Part shown: positions 1-9,429 of the stretch, piece by piece
Layout: each line of letters opens with the position of its first letter
Numbering within the stretch: position 1 is the first letter of the stretch
NCBI GenBank assembly: GCA_039566865.1
Contig: CM076943.1
Coordinates: 40,370,663 to 40,434,662 of the forward strand
Reading direction: 5' to 3'
DNA from: Aurelia coerulea
Lineage: Eukaryota; Cnidaria; Scyphozoa; Semaeostomeae; Ulmaridae
Length of the DNA stretch: 64,000 nucleotides
Program-made: the position numbers and the translations under genes
Notes under the pieces: model-generated
Databases searched by the model: none
The model's input: the letters and a program-made list of their open reading frames with translations, nothing else
What the model was told of the DNA's origin: nothing

Positions 1-219
1 GGCCGACCTTTACTTTGGCCTAGAACGACTCTGCCAGTCACACACTTTCAAGCATTTCTCTTAAAAATTCTTACCCTAACTATTTTCTACTCGTTTTTGA
101 AAGAATCTCAGGAACTATCTTCCGACAGGGGGCATTTGCTCCCCAACCTCACCCGTTGCCACACCACAAGGCACACACCTACCTGTACCTGTATCTTACT
201 CCAACAATGAACGTTGTCA

Positions 220-533
220 TTACAGAGACGAGTTGAAACGTTTCCGTATCAACTCGGCGAATTCATTACGTGACTGAGTAGCCCTCTTAGCTTGGTCACT
301 TGATACTCCAAGTAACCCAGAAATCTTTCCCCATGGATCAAGGTAGTATTTCCTCTCTGGTTTGGCAAACAATAATATCTTTGTTAGTGCTGTGTTCTCT
401 GCACGACATATGTGACCAATATACTTCAGGTATTGACTGTATATGAAATTTCTTAATGGTGTTGTTTTGAGGATGTTCTGAATTTTCTCATTTCGAGTAT
501 TTCTCTTAAAAATTCTTACCCTAACTATTTTCT
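220..533 (-). pseudogene. Non-LTR retrotransposon reverse transcriptase, C-terminal remnant
   Basis: The minus strand is open from about 533 to a TAA at 220-222 and encodes a tail with the motifs KTTPLRNFIYSQYLKYIGHI, CRAENT, LLFAKPERKYY and DPWGKISGLLGV. This is the conserved end of an endonuclease/reverse-transcriptase ORF2 of a metazoan LINE. No catalytic domain remains, and an in-frame TAG lies just upstream. About 35 bp of its upstream edge (499-533) recurs directly at 59-93, so the flank was locally duplicated. The family assignment rests on motif recognition. The piece is not functional. Confidence 0.75.
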
Positions 534-995
534 AGACACAGCGTAAAATCAAGACTTTGAGAAGACCCCCAGTAAATGTGAGTACTCTCAACTATTGAAA
601 ATTGTACGAAACTTTCAATACTCAGTACTGTCATTAGTTTCTTATGAAAAATGTGTGTACTACAGGCACGTTAAACGTATCATGGTATATCATATCATGT
701 TCAAGAAATCTTACTGAAACCATGGGCAGACCTCCCGGTATAAACATGGGTATTAGGAAACGTGGAATGTGTTACATGGGATTATACCGGGTGAACCAGA
801 AAAAAGCGTCAAGAGTACTGGATGGATTGGAATGAATCAACATTTGCTTGACTGACCGCTTGACAGCCAACAGATCGAAGTATTTTGTGATTTTTTCGCC
901 TGCTTACAGGCACTGGAAAAATTGGTAAATTCAAGTTTACAAAAAGTTGGTGGTTGCGAAATGACTGAAAAAGGCCTAAAATACTTGATCAAATC

Positions 996-2436
996 TTAAC
1001 CCTATCAGGCCTAGGGTATTTGATGCTCTAGGAAGACTAGGGGGGGGGGCTGATTCAGCCCCCTGTTTTATTTCCGTTCTGAACGATGTAGCGGATGAAC
1101 GATGAACAGATACCTTAATGTAGCGATGAACGGATACCTTACTCAAAATGGATCATGGCATCGTAGAGCCACATTTCCGTTATTGCTGTTCTGTTTGGGG
1201 AGGCTGCAGTGAAACCAGATTGCAAACCATATAAAAATTGCAAAATCGAGCTGCAAGAATTGTCACCAATAGCAGCTATGGTGTATCCGCCTCAAATTTG
1301 ATCAAGGAACTAAATTGGCCAACGGTTACGGAAATGATAAAATGCGAGACAGCTACTATTACATACAAAGCATTGTCAGGTCTTGCACCCGGCTATCTTT
1401 CAAACCTTTTCAAGAAAAACTCTGCGCGTGATATCAGTATGAATTTGCGGAATGCCATTGCCGATGTCCTTGTTCCAAGGATGAAAACTTGCAATGGGCA
1501 GAAAGCGATATCTTTCCGGGGTGCAAAAACTTGGAATGAATTGCCTTTGGATGTCAAACAAGCACCATCTCTTAGCATTTTTAAAAGTATGCTGAAGAGT
1601 AATTTGCCTCTCTCAGGCTAACTCCATTGTTTTTCATTCATTTTCTTATTTTAGATTGTAAATATAGGAAATTTGTTAGTAATTTTTAGTAATATTGTAA
1701 AGTTTGGCACGACCCCCTGTAAAGCAATCCTCTCGATTGACGGGGCCACCGTGTAAAAATAATGAAAAATGAAATGCATGAAATGAAAAAAATGTAGAGC
1801 CTTGAAACTTGGCATGTGCATAGTACATCATGAGCTGAACACAAAAATGAAATCTATTTTTAGTTATGTCACGTGACGTGCTGATGACGTCACAATAAAG
1901 AATTTTCAAAGTCAATAGGGTTCAGTACTAAAATTTTTAAATCGTTGATACTGAGAAAACGAAAGGCAATAAGGACATGGGTCCAATTTTAGTGTATTCT
2001 ATGGTCGAATAGCTTTTGCTTTGCAAAGAAAAATTTGTAAAGAGTGATGACGTCATCACACAGGAATTCGAAGAATGTGCGCATACGTACAGCCAATATA
2101 CGCATAATCATACGTTTAAATTAAAAACAAATTATGCAGTTGGATAGAGGATCAAAAGTAGCATATATTCCTCCAATTTCATTGCTTTCCTGCATTTGCT
2201 GTAGATTTTATTAGCATTTATTGAAATTTTGCACAGACATCTCTCAAAAATTGATCACGTTTACCGCCTGGAATGAATTCAGTTTTTCTAAAAAGTTCAT
2301 TTTTGATGATAAGAAAGATAAAAACTAAAAGTCAGAAAGTTTCAGAGTTGTAAATGCACTACGTAGAAATCCACAGAAGAAAAGCCGCTAGGGGGGGGGG
2401 GGCTGATTCAGCCCCCCCCAAGCTTGATAGGGTTAA
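996..2436. mobile_element. TTAA-flanked MITE with G-tract subterminal ends (copy 1)
   Basis: The element is bounded by TTAA (996-999 and 2433-2436) and begins CCCTATC and ends GATAGGG. G tracts followed by CTGATTCAGCCCCC lie near both ends (about 1041-1064 and 2391-2418). TTAA duplication plus CCC termini is the piggyBac signature. No transposase ORF is present, so it is non-autonomous. It contains a LINE fragment (1238-1621). Related elements lie at 5216 and 61916. The 1622-2390 interior is AT-rich and noncoding. Confidence 0.75.
1238..1621 (+). pseudogene. Non-LTR retrotransposon RT C-terminal fragment (jockey/CR1-like)
   Basis: The 127-residue frame starts MQNRAARIVTNSSYG and contains ITYKALSGLAPGYLSNL and FRGAKTWNELPLDVKQAPSL. 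This is the thumb/C-terminal segment seen at the end of jockey/CR1-type reverse transcriptases (RAAR, YK.L.GLAP, WN.LP). Catalytic RT motifs and the endonuclease are absent, so it is a 5'-truncated copy. It lies inside the TTAA element and either inserted there or was captured by it. An AT-rich 3' tail follows to about 1800. Confidence 0.8.
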
Positions 2437-2649
2437 AGGACTCCTCGCTCAGAACAAGAGAGAAAATGCAATTTCGCATGAATGAGAGCAATCGTCTGCA
2501 CATTTATTGCCATGGGATTGAAAATCTTTAGTATCTGTTTGAGAATCTATGTCTTATAACTCTTGAGAGAAGTGAAACGCCCGTGAGTATTGTTTTGTGT
2601 GAGGAGAGTCGTAACGATTTGATCAAGTGTTTTAGGCCCTTTTTTAGTA

Positions 2650-2821
2650 ATTTTTCAACCATGAAATTTTTGTAAAGTTGAATTTACCTTTATGGTCTCT
2701 ACAAATAAGAACCTATTTCAAATTAAAGCCCGAATAGTTTCTCATACAATGGAGATCTAATTGCAAAATTTCAGCCTGCAAGTTCTTAGTCCACTAGGTT
2801 CTTATACGCGGGTTTTTACTG
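2650..2821. mobile_element. Right end of a TA-flanked MITE (CAGTAAAAACCCGC family)
   Basis: The end near 2800-2823 matches the right ends of the elements at 49494-49956 and 52655-53096 (GCGGGTTTTTACTG followed by TA). AAGAACCTATTTCAAA near 2708 is also shared. The matching left terminus was not found, so this copy is probably truncated. The stretch 2437-2650 and the TTTCGGAC-rich stretch at 2935-3030 hold no recognisable gene. Confidence 0.5.
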
Positions 2822-3075
2822 TATTTGATAATAATTTGTTTTTGCATTCCTTGTCAATGCAGAGCGTTTCGTGATCAAGACATTAAGATTTGAAACGGTG
2901 GAAATGTTTTGCGATGATCTTCTATGCTGCAAATAATTTCGGACACTAAATGTTTCGGACTACAAAAAATTTCGGACATTAAAATTCTCGGACGTATGAA
3001 ATGTCCAAACATATTAACGTCCGAAATTTTTAGCTTTTAACGTTTAATGCATTCCACGTTTCCTAATACCCATGG

Positions 3076-3081
3076 TATAAA
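3076..3081 (+). promoter_or_regulatory. Possible TATA box
   Basis: TATAAA lies 166 bp upstream of the chosen ATG of the collagen-Ig gene. Placement fits a promoter with a ~130-bp 5'UTR, but AT-rich DNA gives this hexamer often. No initiator could be confirmed. Confidence 0.2.
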
Positions 3082-3246
3082 CAGTTATTGTGTGTCCCCC
3101 TGGGCATCAACAAAGGTCATGTAATTCGTACCCGGAAGCTGGTTTTTCGTTCCTTCCAAATTCGGAAGCTAAATTGTGGTTTTTGCTTCCAAGCTTCCAG
3201 ACACATTGTCTCAAAACATAGTTCAAGGCGTGTAGCTAGCATCAAA

Positions 3247-3475
3247 ATGGCTCCATCGACATCAGATCATCGAAGATTCTCAATTCTAGTGGCAACTAAC
3301 GGAATTGTTGCATGTGCCCTCGTTTGCTTGACAGTATACACAGTATCTATGCATTCAAACGTTTCCAAGCTAACAGATTCACTTCGAGACATGGAATCGA
3401 AATTCCAAGCATTCAAAATGGATGACAACACGAGAACAGCGGCAACAAGACAGCAGCTTCAAAAGCTGTCAAGAG
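3247..3475 (+). CDS. Collagen-Ig gene exon 1 (cytoplasmic tail, signal anchor, stalk)
   Basis: ATG at 3247 sits in the context caaaATGG. The frame is open further upstream, but this is the first methionine giving a short basic tail (MAPSTSDHRRF) directly before a ~21-residue hydrophobic span, as in type II anchors. A charged, possibly helical stalk follows (KLTDSLRDMESKFQAFKMDD). The donor is AG|GTAAGG after 3475, phase 1. Read-through hits a stop at 3553-3555. Confidence 0.8.
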
Positions 3476-6400
3476 GTAAGGGGCCATCGATTTCACCCTT
3501 TTTTGCAATTTTGGTTGGGGGATTTCGAAAGGAACTGAAAGGGGGTGATCAATAAATACAGAGCATCCCAAAAACGTATTCAACGTTGATCAAAATGTGA
3601 CGATTTTATTACTTACAGCAAAGGCCTTACATACATTAACACCACAATTTTTTGCATGAGAATGTTTTTACCCAGGGGGGGGGGGGTACTTCATTGTTAA
3701 ATGATACTGGACGTGCCCATATGGGTGGGTATTTGATCTGAAGTTCCCTACATATGGGTCCGTTTTTAGCCATAATTCTGCTCATAATGATGATCCGCAC
3801 CAAAAAACTTAAATTTTCTTTTGATTCAAATCGATAAATGCATACACATGGGTCAGAAATTTCCTGATATTCATGCAAATGGGTTGGGAATTCTTGAATA
3901 TTCTGTCATGCAAATGGGTCCTTTTCTCAAAGTCCTTTTCTCACAGTTAATTTCACAGTGTTTAGAGCAAACACCTTTAATTCAGGACCACATACAGGTA
4001 CTATATTTCCAGACAATCACTTACAAAATTATTCAGCCACCTTGAAAAAATGACATTTTCGCCCCCCCCCCCCCTAAGTATGTCAATGTTGTTTGGAAAA
4101 AGTACCTGATTGAGCTGACAGGCGTGCCTGGGCAACGTTGGTGTGGTATTGCGCCTTGGACTAGGGGGGGGGGAGGGGCCAAAACAGAAACAAAAACCGA
4201 AAATCTTGGGGTGGATCAACAATTTTGAAACTGATTGTATGCTGGTGAAAATCGATGTTTTGCCTGGCCTGTCCCTCTGTTTTTACATGCCATGGTAGAG
4301 CAAATATAGAAACAGAGGGTGCTTAGAAATAAGCACTTCCATTCCTTTCCTCTTATAGAGCTACACAAGACCAGGCAACGACGATCACTCGATCTATGGC
4401 GTATGACCGGAATTCCAAATCGAATCTTCAATGGTACAATGTTTGTTCCAGTTCTCCTGAAAGGTGCTCCCGGCCCGAGGGGGCCCCCTGGAAAGGAAGG
4501 ACCTCAAGGTCACACAGGACTAAAAGGAAAAGGAGGAGAGCGCGGACGACGTGGGAAGCCGGGTCCAATGGGGTTACATGGCATAAAAGGCGACCCTGGG
4601 AGCATCGGGATGCCTGGACCACGAGGAGCTCACGGAAAAGTTGGAGCAAAAGGAGAGAAAGGGGACAGAGGTGAACGAGGAATAACTGGAATGAAAGGCG
4701 AATCTGTCGCTGTCCCAAAGATCACAGCACCACCTAGCGATCAAACTGTCGTGTCTCCGGGGACAGCAACTTTCACTTGTGAAGCAACCGGTAATCCCAA
4801 ACCAATTGTAACGATCCTAGCAAAGGGTAGAAAGATCGACAAACGATACAAAGACATTGGAGAAGGAATGCTGGAAGTTTCGAATGTGACATTTCAGGAT
4901 CATGGTGAAATAGAATGTGTTGCAAAAAGTGTTATCGGTGAAGATCGAAAAAAGGCAGACTTGAAAGTTCTCGGTGAGTATTATAAATCTTCCCATACAA
5001 CCGCAGCAAGCAGTCAAGAACATAGGGCTCAAATCTTTAAAAAGGTAGAATCGATTACAATTTTCGATCACAGTTTTCTTTGAATTAAATGTCTTGGAAG
5101 GAACTTAGGGCTTTGTGCCGTAAATCAGCCGTGGAAATTTATTGGTATCTTGATTAGTTTCAAAATGGCGGCATTTATTGAATTTGACGCTATGACGTCA
5201 TCAAGTTTCTATTTCTTAACCCTATCTCACCTGGGCGTTTTTAAGCGGTCAATACCTGGGGAGGGGGTTGATTCCAACCCCCCCCCCCCTGTTTTTCTTC
5301 GCTGTTATAGTAGCTATAATCTTTAAACTTGGTAAATAGATGGACTTTGATGCAAACAATCAAAATCACGTGATTAAATCAAATTATCTCTATTGTTCTT
5401 GTTGATATGACAATAAGAAGATATTAAGTTATGATTATCATGATTATCACCAACATGGTTGAAACAATGAAATGAGGCAGTAAATTGAAATTGTTTGTTT
5501 CAAATTGAGTTGGATATGATCAAATGCATGTGTAGGCATAATTTGGCATATGTTTTAGATTAATATCTGCAACAATCAAAAAAAATATATACAAATTTTG
5601 TTGACTACACAGTAAAAAATTGGTTGCCATGGTTGCGGTGCAATATTTAGAATCTTGAAATTCTCATCATTCGATACAGTGTAGATATAAAGTCAAAATA
5701 CCAGAATCTTGGCACCCTGCTTTGCATCTTTTAGCATTGGCGAATAAAAGTTTGGTTTGGGGGGTGTGGAATCCACCCCCCCCCCACCCCAGGTGAGATA
5801 GGGCTAAACCAGAAAGCTACAGATTTCCGCTAGCCACCATAATGTACACCTTCATAAACTGTAGTCTTCTTGAAGGTTTAAACATTTTTCCTCTATTAGT
5901 TTAGGATTTACGATGATTTAAATCTATTGAAAAATTTCCGTAAATTTTTCAAAATTAATTAAATTGCCGCCATTTTGAAGCCAATCAAGATATCAGTGAA
6001 ATTTCCACGGCACAGTTACAGCAAAATACCATAAGTTCCTTTCAAGCCATTAAATTGAAAGAAAAATGTCATAGAATCTTTGCAGCCACCTTTTTAAAAA
6101 TTTGAAAGATTTGAGCCCTATGCCAGAGGCCGACTAAGTGCGGGAACAGGGGATCGCTGATCCCAGGAAATTTTTGCAAGATTTGTAGGCTGCAGGAAAT
6201 ATTTTGAGAAGAAGCTGAATTTGACATTGCCGTCAAAACACAGAAGAGCTTGAACCTGTCATAATTGTTTTCTAGAATTCAACATTAAATAACTGCAGCA
6301 GTAACTTTAATTTAGCAGAATCTTCACCAAGAGACTTGTATCATGAATTTGAAAAAAATAGTTGTTCAAAGTAGTAGATTTCGTCCAGGTCAACATATCA

Positions 6401-8658
6401 TCGAACTGTTCAGTCGCTTTTTGCGCATAATGCTGTTCGTTTCAAAGAAGGAAGAAAATAGCAGCCAGATTTGTATATCTAGCAATCATGCATACGATAT
6501 AAGTATTTGTTTTTTAAACATTAAAGTCTTGATTAATAAATGTGTTAAATTTCACAAAGTATTATATTCTAACGGCAACTTGCACAAATTACGCTGTATA
6601 ATCCATTAAATCAATGCAAAATGAAAATTATTTTTGCCGGAAGATTGGATGAAATTTTTGCCGTTCCCAGGAAGAAACAAATCTTGTCGGCCTCTGCCCT
6701 ATGCTGCAGTGACGCACGACTGCAGTGTCTAAGGTTCCAAATCTTTAACTTGGCGTAAAAAGGTGGGTGTAAAATTCAATGACCTATTTCTTCTGATTGA
6801 ATGGCTTGAAAGGAACTTTAGATACTTATCTATAATTCTACCGTTGGACTTTCCAGAAATTTTGAATATTTTTCAAAATTACAGCGTATTCTAAATTTCA
6901 GCTCATTTGAGGGTGTGACGTCATCAAATTTCTAAATCATAAACTAGATGATTGACAGACTTTTGCTTGATACCATACTGTAGGCATTCATAGGCTATGG
7001 TTTTCTTCGAAATTACTTCATGCTGCGTCAAACGGTTTAGAAATTAGGATGGTTTTAAGTTGTTTTGAAAATTTTTCTTGAATTCCTGAAAAAGAAGATT
7101 ACAGAAAAGTCCAACGGTAGAATTATAGAGAGATAGCAAAATTTTCTTCGAAGTCATTCAGTACAAAGAAATAAGTCACTCAATTTTACACCAGCCTTTT
7201 TAAAGATTTGGAACCTATGCAGTGTCTAACCACCCATGCTTTCATTTTGCAGTTAAAGCACATGCGATAATCCAAAAGAAGACAATTAAGACAGAAGAGG
7301 GGCATAATATCACCATAAGATGTGAAGTGAAAGGAAATCCCGAACCGATCATCGCATGGCAAAAGACAGGCAGCAAATTACCGACAACAGCCAGTTTCAC
7401 AGATAACAACAAGGTATTGGAAATTGTGAATGCGAAGCTGGAAGACAGTGGGGAATACTCTTGCAAAGCAGTAAATAGTCTTGCTACGTCAATATCAGCT
7501 GCAAAAGTGAGCATAACGAGAAGATTGGCATTTGCATACAGGCAGAGGGGTACCTTAACAGCAAATGAGAAGAGCAGTGTTGCCTTAAACTGTCTTCACA
7601 AAAATGGGGTACCACCAATCATTACCATGTGGACTAAAGATGGAGTGAAAATAAATGCGAATAAAAAGACGAAATTTTCAGCAAATAATCAGGTGATTGA
7701 ACTGAGAGATCTGCAATTGGGGGATGCAGGAAATTATAAATGTATAATCAAGTCAAAAGTGTCTCAAATACAGAACACTGTCCAGTTGATTGTGCGAAAA
7801 CTCCACCCAAGTACCTGCAATGAGATACGAAAATCTGGGTTTCTTAAATCACGAGTTTACCTCGTTTTTCCTATAGGAGACCCCACCATGCCAATTAATG
7901 TGTATTGTGATATGGACAGTAAACCTGGTGAAGGTATAACTCAGTTTAAAACATGCAGCGATATGAGAAAAGCAGGACAACTTAAATCAGGTTCCTATCT
8001 GATCAATGCAACGGGAGATTCCTCCCAGCTAGTGCGAGTATATTGTAATATGGACAGTAAAAATGGTGCAGGTATAACTCAGTTTAAAACATGCAGCGAT
8101 ATGAGAAAAGCAGGACAACTTAAATCAGGTTCCTACCAGATCAATCCAACAGGAGATTCCTCCCAGCTAGTGCGAGTATATTGTGATATGGACAGTAAAC
8201 CTGGTGAAGGAGTAACCGTAATATCACACGACAGTGAAGCCAGAACTCGATTGCAAGGAGTAAGTCAACTATCTTATAAGAAGAGCATACGCTATCAATT
8301 AATACAGCGGCAGATTCAAGCCATTATAAGAAATTCAAAAAGATGTGTTCAGTTCATCAAGTTTGAATGTTTTGAAAGTCTCATAAATGGGTATACTTTG
8401 TGGGTATCTGCTGCAGGACAGAAGATGACAAACTGGGGTGGCGCAGATCATACAGTAAACGGATGTGCTTGCAGTCTAACAAATTCATGCGCTGGTGGTA
8501 AAACGTGCAATTGCAACAAGAACGACAAGGTTTGGAGAGAAGATAGTGGATATTTAAATGAAAAAGAATTCCTTCCTGTTAAAGAACTTTGGTTCGGTGA
8601 TCTCGATCAATCACATGAAGACAGTTATTACACTCTTGGGAAATTGAAATGTCATTAG
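3247..8658 (+). CDS. Collagen / immunoglobulin / fibrinogen-like type II transmembrane protein (3 exons)
   Basis: CDS join 3247-3475, 4359-4973, 7253-8658; both introns are phase 1 with GT..AG ends, giving about 749 residues. Order: short cytoplasmic tail, membrane span (FSILVATNGIVACALVCLTVY), linker, ~24 Gly-X-Y triplets, three Ig domains (one in exon 2, two in exon 3), three copies of a fibrinogen N-subdomain, then a C-terminal module like that of contactin-associated proteins (WGGA, CNCNKND, LGKLKC). A type II collagenous protein would trimerise with its recognition domains outside the cell. A role in adhesion, matrix contact or ligand recognition is inference. The overall plan recalls colmedin/gliomedin-type proteins, but the C-terminus is not olfactomedin. 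Phase-1 introns suit domain shuffling. An AT-rich 3' flank follows the TAG. Confidence 0.85.
3672..4070. mobile_element. G-tract element fragment in intron 1 (ATGGGT subfamily)
   Basis: A CCAGGGGG...GTACTT end at 3672-3690 is followed by reiterated CAT(A/G)(T/C)GGGT motifs (near 3719, 3753, 3846, 3876 and 3913), resembling the elements at 56551 and 59334. The right end is unclear; a C tract at 4060-4074 may be a separate remnant. Intron 1 (3476-4358) holds nothing else recognisable. Confidence 0.5.
4359..4973 (+). CDS. Collagen-Ig gene exon 2 (collagen triple helix and first Ig domain)
   Basis: The acceptor TCTTATAG|AG joins in phase 1 to give ...LSRELHKTRQRR. RQRRSLDL is dibasic and could be a furin-type site (inference). 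The collagen run is KGAPGPRGPPGKEGPQGHTG onward to GITGMKGES, an uninterrupted series of Gly-X-Y triplets. Ig domain 1 follows (PPSDQTVVSPGTATFTC ... IECVAKSVIGED). The donor is TCG|GTGAGT, phase 1. Confidence 0.85.
5021..6122. mobile_element. Foldback element A in intron 2, split by a TTAA MITE
   Basis: The ends CATAGGGCTCAAATCTTT (5021) and its reverse complement (to 6122) are inverted, and the arms continue with TGGAAATTTATTGGTATCTTGATT-type sequence against its complement near 5977-6010. The 30512-31010 element is the same family. It is interrupted at 5216-5807. No convincing TSD was seen. Confidence 0.65.
5216..5807. mobile_element. TTAA-flanked MITE (copy 2), nested in foldback A
   Basis: The left boundary is TTAA-CCCTATCTCACCTGGG and the right is CCCAGGTGAGATAGGG-CTAA (one TTAA base mutated). 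G and C tracts flank the interior at about 5258-5292 and 5758-5790, as in copies 1 and 3. It has no coding capacity. Confidence 0.75.
6124..6696. mobile_element. hAT-like MITE
   Basis: The termini CAGAGGCCGAC and GTCGGCCTCTG are inverted and flanked by the 8-bp direct repeat CCCTATGC (6116-6123, 6697-6704). CAG...CTG ends with 8-bp TSDs fit the hAT superfamily. The insertion is in the right edge of foldback A. The interior 88-codon frame shows no transposase motif. Confidence 0.8.
6732..7217. mobile_element. Foldback element B, next to the exon 3 acceptor
   Basis: The ends AGGTTCCAAATCTTTAA and TTAAAGATTTGGAACCT are inverted and flanked by TGCAGTGTCTA (6721-6731 and 7218-7228), an 11-bp TSD fitting Mutator-like elements. 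Sub-arms near 6836-6860 and 7105-7130 are also complementary. A second copy lies at 50612-51129. Confidence 0.75.
7253..8658 (+). CDS. Collagen-Ig gene exon 3 (two Ig domains, triplicated fibrinogen N-subdomain, CNTNAP-like C-terminus)
   Basis: The acceptor ttcattttgcag|TT restores phase 1. Ig2 (TEEGHNITIRCEVKGNPEP ... DSGEYSCKAVNSLA) and Ig3 (SSVALNCLHKNG ... DAGNYKCIIKS) show the Cys..Cys pattern and the D-x-G-x-Y-x-C motif. Then come three ~46-residue units of the form CSDMRKAGQLKSGSY...VYC(D/N)MDSK, like the start of a fibrinogen C domain. The end contains WVSAAGQKMTNWGG, NGCACSLTNSC, CNCNKND, REDSGYLNEKEFLPV and LGKLKCH, the pattern of contactin-associated-protein fibrinogen-like modules. 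The stop is TAG at 8656-8658. Confidence 0.85.
7933..8208 (+). repeat. In-frame 138-bp tandem duplication within the fibrinogen region
   Basis: Units 7933-8070 and 8071-8208 are nearly identical with a handful of substitutions, so the duplication is recent. Each encodes 46 residues from GITQFKTCSDMRK to MDSK.GxG. A third, diverged unit precedes them (CNEIRKSGFLKSRVY...VYCDMDSKPGEG). Confidence 0.9.
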
Positions 8659-9429
8659 CCCTCCTTTCATGAGGTCACTTGTTTTGACCTTCCTTAAGTG
8701 CTGGCGCAGTAAACTTTGACGGTGGGGAAATCAATATCAGGCTATCCTGCCAGTAGTTTGTTTCTCATTTTCAGCTCTTCCGCGAACTGTAGCATGAATC
8801 TTCCATCATTATTTCATCTCATCTTCTTTTTATCATCATAAAAACAATTAAAACACAAAAAGATTACTCGTTACTGTGCCATCCAAAGCAGGAAGGGACA
8901 CAAGGTCATCTGGTCCCTCTTTTGGATGACACTTACAATTATATAATACTTTAAGGTGCTACATTCCTAATTATTACACATTGCTCTATTTTGGTTATTT
9001 TATGAGATAATGACTTGAAACTTTAACATGTGACACAAGCAATATTCTTTCATAATTAAAATTTCAAAAATTGAAAATGCCTGCATAAATTAAGGTGGCC
9101 GCTTGCGTAAAGTTTGAAACTCTTGTAAATTCTAGAAAATTTTTCCTGCAACATACAAGGTTGATATTTGGTAAAATAAAGTTCTCAATACACTACAGAC
9201 CCTCTTCCACTTTAGTTCTTTTATCATGCTTGGTTGTTGAAAAATTAGAATTTTTATAAAACTATAAAATGCGCCGCTGCTGCAACCTTTGAATCTCGTC
9301 TTTGAGTCAGTCAGCCCTCGATACAGGGAAATAGCAAACTGGATCTACGTTCACCATTAAATAATACATTTGCCAATATTATCATCTTGATACCGGGGAG
9401 CATGGACTTCAGTCGGGAATTGTGTTGTG
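8659..9429. other. 3' flank of the collagen-Ig gene; no gene seen
   Basis: AT-rich sequence following the stop codon, presumably the 3'UTR and then intergenic DNA. No exon of the neighbouring CD36-like gene was recognised on the minus strand. A run of AATTAAAAC around 8848 could serve in polyadenylation but is not a clear signal. Confidence 0.4.

Larger units (their letters stand above)
745..3074. repeat. Perfect 25-bp inverted repeat pair (745-769 / 3050-3074)
   Basis: Bases 745-769 and 3050-3074 are exact reverse complements; the core is CATGGGTATTAGGAAACG. They bracket 2.3 kb that holds a TTAA element and a LINE fragment. The right copy ends two bases before the TATA-like sequence upstream of the collagen-Ig gene. 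They may be the ends of a degraded transposon. No target-site duplication was found. Confidence 0.6.

Noticed and set aside
4396..4718. ORFs in other frames over the collagen exon
   Set aside because: Shadows of the Gly-X-Y coding repeat; the real frame is supported by splice phases and Ig domains.
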